Made by a program: the position numbers and the translations under genes. Positions 19,211 to 27,471 of a stretch of 64,000 nt of DNA are shown here, piece after piece. The notes below the pieces were generated by a model that worked only from the letters and a program-made list of their open reading frames with translations, did not search any database and was not told the DNA's origin. Origin of the DNA: Pseudomonas synxantha BG33R (GTDB taxonomy: Bacteria; Pseudomonadota; Gammaproteobacteria; Pseudomonadales; Pseudomonadaceae); the NCBI RefSeq assembly GCF_000263715.2, contig NZ_CM001514.1, forward strand, positions 978,936 to 1,042,935. The letters are read 5' to 3'. Numbering within the stretch: the stretch's first letter is position 1; the number at the start of each line of letters is the position of its first letter.

Positions 19211-19232
19211 AACCGATCACCTATGATCGGTT
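19211..19232. terminator. hairpin after roxR
   Basis: AACCGATCA and TGATCGGTT form a perfect 9-bp stem with a four-base loop, 41 bases after the roxR stop and 36 bases before the next start codon. It has no T run; it may be a weak terminator or a 3' end hairpin. Confidence 0.45.
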
Positions 19233-19268
19233 CAAACGCCTGTGATGTTTTCCTACCGAGCCTGAACA

Positions 19269-20993
19269 ATGAATCAGAACGCTGAATATTGCGCGGTCAA
19301 CGATGCGGTGCGTGGGCAATTCTTCCGCCGAACCTGGGCCATGATCACGCCTTATTGGCGCAGCGAAGAGAAGGGCAGGGCCTGGCTGTTGCTGGCTGCA
19401 GTGATTGGCCTGTCGCTGTTCAGCGTGGCGATTTCCGTGTGGATCAATCACTGGTACAAGGATTTCTACAACGCCCTGGAGAAGAAGGACACCGCCGCCT
19501 TCTGGCAACTGATAGGTTATTTCGGCGGCATTGCGGCGGTGGCGATTCTCGGCGCGGTCTACCGTCTCTATCTGACCCAGATGCTGACGATCCGCTGGCG
19601 CGCCTGGCTCACCGAACAACACTTCACCCGGTGGCTGGCCCACAAGAATTACTACCAGCTGGAACAGGGTGGTTATACCGACAACCCAGATCAGCGGATT
19701 TCCGAAGACCTCAACAACTTCACCTCCGGCACCTTGAGCCTCGGCCTTGGGTTACTGCGTAATGTGGTCAGCCTGGTGTCGTTCTCGATCATCCTGTGGG
19801 GCGTATCGGGCAGCATCGAAGTGTTTGGCATCACCATCCCCGGCTATATGTTCTGGTGCGCGTTGCTGTACGCCGCCGTGGGCAGTTGGCTGACGCACCT
19901 GATCGGCCGCCGCTTGATCGGCCTGAGCAACCAGCAGCAACGCTTCGAGGCAGACTTGCGTTTTTCCATGGTGCGGGTGCGTGAGAATGCAGAGAGCATT
20001 GCCCTGTACAACGGCGAGCCGAATGAAAGGCAGCGCCTGAGTACGCGCTTCGGCAAGGTCTGGCACAACTTCTGGGACATCATGAAAGTGTCCAAGCGCC
20101 TGACCTTTTTCACCGCCGGCTACAGCCAGATTGCGATCATCTTCCCGTTTATCGTGGCCGCGCCGCGCTACTTCAGCGGCAAGATCGAGCTGGGCGAGCT
20201 GATGCAAATCAACTCGGCATTTGGCAACGTGCAGGAAAACTTCAGCTGGTTTATCAACGCCTACTCGGAACTGGCGACATGGCGCGCCACCAGTGATCGT
20301 CTGCTGAGTTTCCAGCAAGCCATGAGCGACAACGAGCAGCGAGCCCCGGCCATCGATGTACGCCCTGACGGCGAGCGCCTGGAGATCACGGATCTGGGCA
20401 TGGACCTGGCCGACGGCCGTCACCTGCTCACCGACGCCGACATGACCGTGGAGCCTGGTCAGCGCGTGATGCTCAGCGGGCGTTCCGGTAGCGGCAAGAG
20501 CACCTTGCTGCGGGCGATGGGCCATCTTTGGCCCGCAGGTCATGGCAGCATTCGGTTGCCGGCGACGCGCTACCTGTTCCTGCCGCAGAAGCCTTACCTG
20601 CCGATTGGTACGCTCAAGGCGGTGCTGAGTTATCCACAAGACGACAGCGTCTATCCGGCAGAACGTTATGCACAGGTCCTGCAAACCTGCCGCCTGCCGC
20701 ACCTGGTCAATCGCCTGGATGAAGCCAACCACTGGCAACGCATGCTTTCGCCGGGTGAGCAACAGCGCCTGGCCTTTGCCCGTGCGTTGTTGTTCGCACC
20801 GCAGTGGCTGTATATGGATGAAGCGACCTCGGCGATGGATGAAGAAGATGAGGCAACCTTGTACCAGGCATTGATCGATGAATTGCCGGGATTGAGCATC
20901 GTCAGCGTCGGCCACCGCAGCAGCCTCAAGCGTTTCCATGGGCGGCATGTGCGCATCGAGGGTGGGCGGTTGCAGGAGCAACAGCTTACTTAA
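19269..20993 (+). CDS. fused permease/ATPase ABC transporter, YddA/SbmA-related
   Basis: 574-residue half-transporter with an N-terminal membrane domain and a C-terminal nucleotide-binding domain. The membrane part has the SbmA/BacA-like features: first helix WLLLAAVIGLSLFSVAISV, then WINHWYKDFYNALEKKD, and RWRAWLTEQHFTRWL. The ATPase part has Walker A SGRSGSGKSTLL (about residue 405), a modified signature LSPGEQQRLAFARA and Walker B LYMDEATSAMD. E. coli YddA has the same layout; its substrate is not established, and relatives import or export peptides and B12. It stands alone, with a terminator downstream. Confidence 0.85.
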   Translation: MNQNAEYCAVNDAVRGQFFRRTWAMITPYWRSEEKGRAWLLLAAVIGLSLFSVAISVWINHWYKDFYNALEKKDTAAFWQLIGYFGGIAAVAILGAVYRLYLTQMLTIRWRAWLTEQHFTRWLAHKNYYQLEQGGYTDNPDQRISEDLNNFTSGTLSLGLGLLRNVVSLVSFSIILWGVSGSIEVFGITIPGYMFWCALLYAAVGSWLTHLIGRRLIGLSNQQQRFEADLRFSMVRVRENAESIALYNGEPNERQRLSTRFGKVWHNFWDIMKVSKRLTFFTAGYSQIAIIFPFIVAAPRYFSGKIELGELMQINSAFGNVQENFSWFINAYSELATWRATSDRLLSFQQAMSDNEQRAPAIDVRPDGERLEITDLGMDLADGRHLLTDADMTVEPGQRVMLSGRSGSGKSTLLRAMGHLWPAGHGSIRLPATRYLFLPQKPYLPIGTLKAVLSYPQDDSVYPAERYAQVLQTCRLPHLVNRLDEANHWQRMLSPGEQQRLAFARALLFAPQWLYMDEATSAMDEEDEATLYQALIDELPGLSIVSVGHRSSLKRFHGRHVRIEGGRLQEQQLT

Positions 20994-21008
20994 GCTCACG
21001 CTCGGTAA

Positions 21009-21098
21009 GTGTGGGGGGGGCTTGCTCCCGAGGGCGGCCTGTCAGTAACAGATGCATTGGCTGATCCACCGCTATCGGGAGCAAGCCCCCTCCCACAT
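21009..21098. repeat. REP doublet (inverted pair)
   Basis: Two REP copies of the GTGGGGGGGGCTTGCTCCCGA type in opposite orientation, about 35 bases apart, forming one long hairpin. It lies past the stop of the ABC transporter gene. The pair arrangement is that of the fluorescens-group REPIN. Confidence 0.85.
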
Positions 21099-21127
21099 TG
21101 ATCTGCATTGTTCTTGAAGTGGCGCCC

Positions 21128-21166
21128 AAAAAAAGCCCGGCTGATCATCGATCAGCCGGGCTTTTT
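21128..21166. terminator. bidirectional Rho-independent terminator
   Basis: A run of A, the stem GCCCGGCTGAT with its complement ATCAGCCGGGC, then TTTTT. It works for the plus-strand ABC transporter gene and the minus-strand yhcB-like gene, which converge here. Confidence 0.9.
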
Positions 21167-21182
21167 GTTGCTTGAGGACGAC

Positions 21183-21620
21183 TTACTTCTTCAAGCCGTA
21201 ATGCTCATCCAGCATCCCTGGGGCGTTCGGCGTCTTTGGCGCGTAGTCCCGTGGTGGCTCCTGGTTTTCCCGTGGCGGGGTCAGGCGTTCCCGTGGGGTT
21301 TGCGGTGCATCGGAATGCAGCGCAGCCAGCAGGCGCTGGCGGGTGATGTCGTCGAGGGCCAGGCGATTAGCGCCTTCGGCGAGGTGATCCTGTACTTCCT
21401 GGTAGCTCTGGGTGAGCTTCTTGACCAGGGTCGCGGTGCTGTTGAAGTGGGTAACAACCTCGTTCTGATAACTGTCAAAACGTTCCTGAATGTCATCCAG
21501 CTGACGCTGCGTGCGGTTAGGCGCGGCATTCGGCAGCAGGCGGGCAACCAGGAATCCAATGGCGACACCGGCAACCAGGGCAAGAGTCGGCAACAACCAA
21601 ACTAAGAGCGAGTGTTCCAC
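21183..21620 (-). CDS. zapG: YhcB/ZapG family (DUF1043) inner-membrane protein
   Basis: 145 residues: one N-terminal membrane helix (LLPTLALVAGVAIGFLVARL, about residues 9-28), then a coiled coil (NRTQRQLDDIQERFDSYQ onward, about 35-85) and a flexible proline-rich tail (PRERLTPPRENQEPP) ending HYGLKK. This is the layout of DUF1043/YhcB, now called ZapG, which links cell division with envelope growth in enterobacteria. It is divergent from the hydrolase gene and convergent with the ABC transporter gene. Confidence 0.85.
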   Translation of the reverse strand: MEHSLLVWLLPTLALVAGVAIGFLVARLLPNAAPNRTQRQLDDIQERFDSYQNEVVTHFNSTATLVKKLTQSYQEVQDHLAEGANRLALDDITRQRLLAALHSDAPQTPRERLTPPRENQEPPRDYAPKTPNAPGMLDEHYGLKK

Positions 21621-21766
21621 GAGTCCTTCCTCTATAAACGGCTTTGCTTTACGTTAACGGCTCAAACCTGCGCTGTATACCGCGATTAAGCTCGCAATGA
21701 TGCCATGCACAGACTTTTAGCTAGACGAGTCGACCCCTTGAGAGGTCACGGAGTTCATCCTTGCTC

Positions 21767-22396
21767 ATGCGTGAAACCCCCGTTTTGATCGATGGCCCGG
21801 TGGGCCAATTGGAAGCCTTGTACCTGGATCACCCCGAACCACGTGGCCTGGCGCTGATCTGCCACCCTAACCCGGTGCAGGGTGGGACCATGCTCAATAA
21901 AGTGGTGTCGACCCTGCAACGCACTGCGCGCGATGCCGGTTTGATTACTTTGCGTTTCAATTATCGTGGCGTCGGTGCCAGCGCCGGTACACACGATATG
22001 GCCAGTGGTGAGGTCGACGATGCCGAAGCGGCCGTCACCTGGCTGCGGGCAAAACATCCCGAACTGCCGATCACCTTGTTGGGTTTTTCCTTCGGTGGCT
22101 ATGTCGCGGCCAGTCTCGGCGGCCGTCTGGAGGCCAAGGGTGAAAAGCTTGCGCACCTGTTTATGGTGGCTGCCGCCGTGATGCGCCTTGGCGATGCAGA
22201 TGTGTTGCCCCAAGGCTGCCCGTTGACCCTGATCCAACCGGAAAGCGATGAAGTGGTCGACCCGCAACTGGTCTACGACTGGTCCGCCGCCCTGAAACGC
22301 CCCCATGAGTTGCTGAAAGTGGCAGAATGCGGACACTTTTTTCATGGCAAGCTGACCGATCTCAAGGATCTGGTGCTGCCACGCCTTTCGAATTGA
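21767..22396 (+). CDS. alpha/beta hydrolase family protein
   Basis: About 209 residues. The family pattern is clear: CHPNPVQGGTMLNKVV near the start, FNYRGVGASAGTHD, the nucleophile elbow LLGFSFGGYVA (serine in GFSFGG), an acidic residue in PESDEVVDP, and the terminal histidine in AECGHFFHGKL. It therefore has the Ser-Asp-His set of small dienelactone-hydrolase-like enzymes; the substrate is unknown. A TTG at 21761 has the better ribosome-site spacing (CGGAG, seven bases), so translation may begin two codons earlier. It ends 16 bases before trpS and is probably cotranscribed with it. Confidence 0.85.
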   Translation: MRETPVLIDGPVGQLEALYLDHPEPRGLALICHPNPVQGGTMLNKVVSTLQRTARDAGLITLRFNYRGVGASAGTHDMASGEVDDAEAAVTWLRAKHPELPITLLGFSFGGYVAASLGGRLEAKGEKLAHLFMVAAAVMRLGDADVLPQGCPLTLIQPESDEVVDPQLVYDWSAALKRPHELLKVAECGHFFHGKLTDLKDLVLPRLSN

Positions 22397-22412
22397 TGAC
22401 AAGCGATCACCC

Positions 22413-23768
22413 ATGACGACCCGTACCCGAATCCTCACCGGCATTACCACCACCGGCACGCCGCACCTGGGCAACTACGCCGGTGCGATCCGCCCGGCGA
22501 TCCTCGCCAGCGAAGACGCGAATGCCGACTCCTTCTACTTCCTGGCCGACTACCACGCGCTGATCAAGTGCGACGACCCGCAGCGCATCCAGCGCTCGCG
22601 CATGGAAATCGCCGCGACCTGGCTGGCCGGTGGCCTGGATGTGAACCGTGTGACCTTCTATCGCCAGTCGGACATCCCGGAGATTCCCGAGCTGACCTGG
22701 CTGCTGACCTGCGTTGCCGCCAAGGGCCTGCTCAACCGCGCCCATGCGTACAAGGCGTCGGTGGACAAGAACGTGGAAAACGGCGAAGACCCGGATGCGG
22801 GCATCAGCATGGGCCTGTACAGCTACCCGGTGCTGATGGCCGCTGACATCCTGATGTTCAACGCGCACAAGGTGCCAGTCGGTCGCGACCAGATCCAGCA
22901 CGTGGAAATGGCTCGCGACATCGGCCAGCGTTTCAACCACTTGTTCGGCAACGGTAAAGAGTTCTTCACCATGCCCGAGGCGCTGATCGAAGAAAGCGTC
23001 GCCACCTTGCCGGGCCTGGATGGCCGCAAGATGTCCAAGAGCTACGACAACACCATCCCGTTGTTCACCAGCGCCAAGGACATGAAAGACGCGATCTCGC
23101 GGATCGTGACCGACTCGCGTGCGCCGGGCGAAGCCAAGGACCCGGACAATTCGCACCTGTTCACCCTGTACCAGGCGTTCGCGACCAAGGCGCAGGAAGA
23201 AGAATTCCGTGGTGAGCTGCTGCAAGGCCTGGGCTGGGGCGAGGCGAAGAATCGTCTGTTCCAGCTGCTCGACGGCCAACTTGGTGAAGCGCGCGAGCGT
23301 TACCACCAACTGATGTCGCGCCCCTCCGATATGGAAGACCTGCTGCTGGTCGGAGCCAAGAAAGCCCGTGCCGTGGCCGCGCCATTCCTCGCCGAACTGC
23401 GTGAAGCAGTGGGCCTGCGTTCGTTCATCAACCAGGCTGCGGCGCCGGCTGCCACCAAGAAAAAAGCGGCGAAGGCTGCGCGTTTTGTGAGTTTTCGTGA
23501 AGACGATGGCAGCTTCCGCTTTCGCCTGCTGGCCGCTGATGGTGAGCAACTGCTGCTATCGCGCAACTTTACCGATGGCAAAGCGGCTGGCGCTGTGACC
23601 AAACAATTGCAAAGTGGTGATGCGCTGGACGTGCGTGCGCAGGCTCTGAGCTTCAGCGTATGGCTGGACGGCGCCGCCGTGGCTGACAGTGCCGAGTACG
23701 CCGATCAAGCATCGCGTGACGCGGCCATCGAAGCCTTGCGCGCTGCGTTGACTCCAATCGAGGATTAA
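22413..23768 (+). CDS. trpS: tryptophanyl-tRNA synthetase with C-terminal extension
   Basis: Charges tRNA(Trp) with tryptophan. 451 residues, about 115 more than E. coli TrpS. The catalytic core carries the HIGH-like TTTGTPHLGNYAGA at residues 9-22 and KMSKS at residues 206-210. The core ends near residue 335. A lysine- and alanine-rich linker (PAATKKKAAKAARF) then leads to about 100 residues with two repeats resembling the YegP/DUF1508 fold: FREDDGSFRFRLLAADGE followed by a serine-x-asparagine-phenylalanine block, and LSFSVWLDGAAVADSAEYA. The extension has no described role that I know of. A Rho-independent terminator follows. Confidence 0.95.
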   Translation: MTTRTRILTGITTTGTPHLGNYAGAIRPAILASEDANADSFYFLADYHALIKCDDPQRIQRSRMEIAATWLAGGLDVNRVTFYRQSDIPEIPELTWLLTCVAAKGLLNRAHAYKASVDKNVENGEDPDAGISMGLYSYPVLMAADILMFNAHKVPVGRDQIQHVEMARDIGQRFNHLFGNGKEFFTMPEALIEESVATLPGLDGRKMSKSYDNTIPLFTSAKDMKDAISRIVTDSRAPGEAKDPDNSHLFTLYQAFATKAQEEEFRGELLQGLGWGEAKNRLFQLLDGQLGEARERYHQLMSRPSDMEDLLLVGAKKARAVAAPFLAELREAVGLRSFINQAAAPAATKKKAAKAARFVSFREDDGSFRFRLLAADGEQLLLSRNFTDGKAAGAVTKQLQSGDALDVRAQALSFSVWLDGAAVADSAEYADQASRDAAIEALRAALTPIED

Positions 23769-23797
23769 CCCGACCAAGGGTTGATTGCCATTCTCCA

Positions 23798-23827
23798 GGG
23801 CCGTCGTTACAGTGTCGGCCCGTTTTT
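23798..23827 (+). terminator. Rho-independent terminator after trpS
   Basis: GGGCCG (23798-23803) and CGGCCC (23816-23821) form the stem, followed by TTTTT at 23823-23827. It lies only about 20 bases before the zapE start, so zapE transcription probably depends on read-through or on a promoter overlapping this hairpin. Confidence 0.75.
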
Positions 23828-23847
23828 GTTGCCTTGCTAACGAAATT

Positions 23848-24942
23848 ATGACGCCCCTAGAACGATATCAAGCTGATCTGAAACGCCCTGAATTCTTCCA
23901 TGACGCGGCCCAGGAAAATGCTGTGCGTCATTTGCAGCGCCTGTACGACGATCTGGTCGCGGCCTCGCAAAGCAAGCCGGGGATGTTCAGCAAGCTGTTT
24001 GGCAAGAAAGACCATACGCCGGTCAAGGGCCTGTACTTTTGGGGGGGCGTCGGCCGGGGCAAGACTTATCTGGTAGACACCTTCTTTGAAGCGCTGCCAT
24101 TCAAGGAAAAGGTCCGTACTCACTTCCACCGCTTCATGAAGCGCGTGCACGAAGAGATGAAAACCCTGCCGGGCGAGAAAAACCCGCTGACCATCATCGC
24201 CAAGCGCTTCTCCCAAGAAGCGCGGGTGATCTGCTTTGATGAGTTCTTCGTCTCCGACATCACCGACGCCATGATCCTCGGCACGCTGATGGAAGAGCTG
24301 TTCAAGAACGGTGTGACCCTGGTTGCCACGTCGAACATCGTGCCCGACGGTTTGTACAAGGACGGCCTGCAGCGTGCGCGCTTCCTGCCGGCCATTGCGC
24401 TGATCAAGCAGAATACCGATATCGTCAACGTCGACAGCGGCGTCGATTACCGCCTGCGCCACCTGGAGCAAGCCGAGCTGTTCCACTTCCCGCTGAACCA
24501 GGCGGCGCACGACAGCCTGAAAAAAAGCTTCCGCGCGCTGACGCCGGAATGCACCCAGGCGGTGGAAAACGACAAGCTGATGATCGAGAACCGCGAAATC
24601 ATCGCCTTGCGTACCTGCGATGACGTGGCCTGGTTCGAGTTCCGCCAACTGTGCGACGGCCCGCGCAGCCAGAACGACTACATTGAGCTGGGCAAGATCT
24701 TCCACGCGGTGATCTTGAGCGGCGTCGAGCAGATGGGCGTGACCACCGACGATATTGCGCGGCGGTTTATCAACATGGTCGACGAGTTCTACGACCGCAA
24801 CGTCAAGTTGATCATCTCGGCGGAAGTCGAGCTCAAGGACCTGTACACCGGCGGTCGCTTGAACTTCGAATTCCAGCGCACCTTGAGCCGCCTGCTTGAA
24901 ATGCAGTCCCACGAGTTCCTGTCGCGCGGACACAAGCCTTAA
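23848..24942 (+). CDS. zapE: cell division protein ZapE (AFG1-like ATPase)
   Basis: 364-residue P-loop ATPase of the AFG1/ZapE family, which in E. coli interacts with FtsZ at a late stage of division. Walker A is FWGGVGRGKT (about residues 65-73), Walker B is VICFDEFFVSD (about 128-138), followed by sensor-like VATSNIVPD. The start at 23848 gives the family N-terminus MTPLERYQADLKRPEF and a length equal to other members. It lies downstream of trpS as in other pseudomonads, and a REP doublet follows it. Confidence 0.92.
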   Translation: MTPLERYQADLKRPEFFHDAAQENAVRHLQRLYDDLVAASQSKPGMFSKLFGKKDHTPVKGLYFWGGVGRGKTYLVDTFFEALPFKEKVRTHFHRFMKRVHEEMKTLPGEKNPLTIIAKRFSQEARVICFDEFFVSDITDAMILGTLMEELFKNGVTLVATSNIVPDGLYKDGLQRARFLPAIALIKQNTDIVNVDSGVDYRLRHLEQAELFHFPLNQAAHDSLKKSFRALTPECTQAVENDKLMIENREIIALRTCDDVAWFEFRQLCDGPRSQNDYIELGKIFHAVILSGVEQMGVTTDDIARRFINMVDEFYDRNVKLIISAEVELKDLYTGGRLNFEFQRTLSRLLEMQSHEFLSRGHKP

Positions 24943-24969
24943 TCAATCTCCAGCTCAATGGAGATCCAA

Positions 24970-25060
24970 TGTGGGAGCCGGGCTTGCCCGCGATGGCGGT
25001 GTATCAGTCAACTATAGGCTGGCTGATACACCGCCATCGCAGGCAAGCCAGCTCCCACAG
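24970..25060. repeat. REP doublet (inverted pair)
   Basis: Two REP copies in opposite orientation (GTGGGAGCCGGGCTTGCCCG and its counterpart GCAGGCAAGCCAGCTCCCAC). The intervening 40 bases are also self-complementary (GATGGCGGTGTATCAG with CTGATACACCGCCATC), so the entire element can fold into a single long hairpin. It lies between the convergent zapE and araC-type genes. Confidence 0.88.
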
Positions 25061-25080
25061 TGGTTTGTGTTGGTCTGAGG

Positions 25081-26076
25081 TCAGGCAGCCTGTTGGAATT
25101 GCTGTCTGTACTGATTCGGCGACAACTCCGTGTGCTGCCTGAACAACCGCGCAAAGAAACTCGCATCGTCGTAACCCACCTCATAACTGATGGTCTTGAT
25201 GCTCTTGCGGCTGCCTGAGAGCAGGCCCTTTGCCGTCTCGATGCGCAACCGTTGCAGGTAATGCAGCGGCTTGTCACCGGTGGCGGTCTGGAAGCGCCGC
25301 ATGAAGTTGCGGATGCTCATGCCGTGTTCCCGGGCCACGTCTTCGAAGCGGAACTTGTCGGCAAAGTGTTCTTCGAGCCAGTGCTGGATCTGCAGGATGA
25401 TCACGTCCTGGTGCAGCTTCTGGCCGCCAAAACCGATACGCCCCGGCGAATAGCTGCGCTGCACCTCATAGAGGATGTCACGGGCCACGGCCTGGGCGAT
25501 GTTGGCGCCGCAGAAGCGTTCGATCAGGTAGATGTAGAGGTCACAGGCCGAGGTGGTGCCGCCGGCGCAATACAAGTTATCGGCATCGGTCAGGTGCTTG
25601 TCCTGGTTGAGCTGCACCTTGGGGAAGCGCTCGCTGAAAGCATTGAAGAACCGCCAGTAGGTGGTCGCCTCCTTGCCATCGAGCAGCCCGGCTTCGGCCA
25701 GCCAGAACACCCCGGTGGCTTCACCGCACAGCACGGCGCCGCGGGCGTGTTGTTCGCGCAGCCACGGCAACACTTGCGGGTAGCGGGTGCACAGGGCGTC
25801 GAAGTCGTCCCAGAAGGCCGGCAGCACGATGATATCGGCATCTTCCAGGCCGCCGTCCACCGGCATGATCACATCGCTGAAGCTGCGCACTGACTGCCCG
25901 TCGGGGCTGACCAGACGCGTATCGAACCCTGGGGTCAAGCCCAGGCCCTGCTGTTTACCGTAACGCAGGCTGGCCAGATGGAAGAAGTCCTTGGCTTGCA
26001 TGAGGGTGGAAGCGAATACCCGATCAATGGCCAAAATGCTGACGCGCCGCAAGGGCGTGGAGATTTGGTTAGACAT
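25081..26076 (-). CDS. AraC-family regulator with DJ-1/PfpI-like N-terminal domain
   Basis: 331 residues. The N-terminal half (about 10-190) is a GATase1/DJ-1-like domain with the nucleophile-elbow cysteine in VLCGEATGVFWLAEAGLL. The C-terminal AraC/XylS DNA-binding domain (about 225-325) has both helix-turn-helix units, ending GYDDASFFARLFRQHTELS and PNQYRQQF. Members of this group include regulators of choline, carnitine and arginine use in Pseudomonas; the effector here cannot be told. It is divergent from the acyl-CoA dehydrogenase gene by 145 bases, so it is a reasonable candidate regulator of it. No strong ribosome site precedes the ATG. Confidence 0.88.
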   Translation of the reverse strand: MSNQISTPLRRVSILAIDRVFASTLMQAKDFFHLASLRYGKQQGLGLTPGFDTRLVSPDGQSVRSFSDVIMPVDGGLEDADIIVLPAFWDDFDALCTRYPQVLPWLREQHARGAVLCGEATGVFWLAEAGLLDGKEATTYWRFFNAFSERFPKVQLNQDKHLTDADNLYCAGGTTSACDLYIYLIERFCGANIAQAVARDILYEVQRSYSPGRIGFGGQKLHQDVIILQIQHWLEEHFADKFRFEDVAREHGMSIRNFMRRFQTATGDKPLHYLQRLRIETAKGLLSGSRKSIKTISYEVGYDDASFFARLFRQHTELSPNQYRQQFQQAA

Positions 26077-26221
26077 AATTTCATTTATTCTTATAGGGGA
26101 AAGTGGTCACCAGACGGCTGGATCGTCTTATTTTTTGTCGCATGTGTCCAGTGTCCCGTGACGCCATCGGGGCATAGGCTCTGTGGGCTCGTCCTTGTCC
26201 GACAATCCACGCAGGTGACTC

Positions 26222-27358
26222 ATGATCCCCAGAACCTTGTTCAGCTCGGAGCACGAACTCTTCCGCGAGAGCGTGCGCACCTTCCTCGAAAAACACGCCG
26301 CGCCCTTTCATGGGCAATGGGAAAAGCAGGGCTATATCGATCGTAGCCTGTGGAACCAGGCGGGGGAGGCGGGCATGTTGTGTTCCCACCTGCCGGAGGA
26401 ATATGGCGGCCTGGGCGCAGATTTCCTCTACAGCGCGGTAGTGATCGAAGAAGTCAGCCGCCTGGGGTTGACCGGCATCGGTTTTTCCCTGCATTCGGAT
26501 ATCGTCGCGCCCTACATCCTGCATTACGGCAGTGAAGCGCTTAAGCACAAATACCTGCCCAAGTTGATCAGCGGGGAGATGGTCACGGCAATTGCCATGA
26601 CCGAGCCGGGCGCCGGTTCCGATCTGCAAGGGGTCAAGACCACGGCAGTGCTGGACGGCGATGAGTACGTCATCAACGGCTCCAAGACCTTTATCACCAA
26701 CGGTTACCTGGCCGATCTGGTGATCGTAGTCGCCAAGACCGATCCCAAGGCCGGCGCCAAGGGCACCAGCCTGTTTCTGGTGGAGGCTGGCACGCCCGGT
26801 TTCGACAAGGGCAAGCGCCTGGAGAAAGTCGGCATGAAGGCCCAGGACACCTCGGAGTTGTTTTTCCAGGACGTGCGGGTGCCCAAGGAAAACTTGCTGG
26901 GCCAGGCCGGTATGGGCTTCGCATACCTGATGCAGGAGCTGCCTCAAGAGCGTTTGACCGTGGCGATAGGTGCGCTGTCTTCAGCCGAAGCGGCATTGCA
27001 ATGGACCCTGGACTACACCCGCGAGCGCAAGGCGTTCGGCAAGGCGATTGCCGACTTCCAGAACACCCGATTCAAGCTGGCCGAGATGGCTACCGAGATT
27101 CAGATCGGCCGTGTGTTTGTGGATAAATGCATGGCACTGCACCTGGAAGGCAAGCTGGATGTGCCGACAGCGGCGATGGCCAAGTACTGGGCCACGGACC
27201 TGCAATGCAAGGTGCTCGATGAGTGCGTGCAGTTGCACGGCGGCTACGGCTTCATGTGGGAGTACCCGATTGCCCGGGCGTGGGCGGATGCGCGGGTGCA
27301 GCGTATTTATGCGGGGACCAATGAGATCATGAAGGAGATTATTGCGCGGGCGCTTTGA
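26222..27358 (+). CDS. acyl-CoA dehydrogenase
   Basis: FAD-dependent acyl-CoA dehydrogenase, 378 residues, catalysing alpha-beta desaturation of an acyl-CoA. Signatures are AMTEPGAGSDLQGVKT (about 122-137), the flavin-binding block GSKTFITNG, RKAFGKAIADFQNTRFKLA and the C-terminal QLHGGYGFMWEYP then RIYAGTNEIMKEIIARAL, where the catalytic base glutamate resides. Chain-length preference cannot be read. It is a single gene, divergent from the AraC-type regulator and followed by a REP doublet. Confidence 0.92.
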   Translation: MIPRTLFSSEHELFRESVRTFLEKHAAPFHGQWEKQGYIDRSLWNQAGEAGMLCSHLPEEYGGLGADFLYSAVVIEEVSRLGLTGIGFSLHSDIVAPYILHYGSEALKHKYLPKLISGEMVTAIAMTEPGAGSDLQGVKTTAVLDGDEYVINGSKTFITNGYLADLVIVVAKTDPKAGAKGTSLFLVEAGTPGFDKGKRLEKVGMKAQDTSELFFQDVRVPKENLLGQAGMGFAYLMQELPQERLTVAIGALSSAEAALQWTLDYTRERKAFGKAIADFQNTRFKLAEMATEIQIGRVFVDKCMALHLEGKLDVPTAAMAKYWATDLQCKVLDECVQLHGGYGFMWEYPIARAWADARVQRIYAGTNEIMKEIIARAL

Positions 27359-27377
27359 TTGTCTGGTGCTCTTGATG

Positions 27378-27461
27378 GCCTCATCGCAGGCAAGCCAGCT
27401 CCCACATTTGACGGTATTCACAGATCAAAATGTAGGAGCTGGCTTGCCTGCGATGGCGGCC
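27378..27461. repeat. REP doublet (inverted pair)
   Basis: Two copies of the GTAGGAGCTGGCTTGCCTGCGATGGC type in opposite orientation with a spacer of about 25 bases, extended by GGCCTC and GGCGGCC ends. It separates the convergent acyl-CoA dehydrogenase and aldo/keto reductase genes. Confidence 0.88.
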
Positions 27462-27471
27462 TGAAGGTCAA

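Noticed and set aside
24970..25060. Possible CRISPR-like or small-RNA palindrome
   Set aside because: The same sequence type recurs as inverted doublets in other gaps, which identifies it as a REP element.
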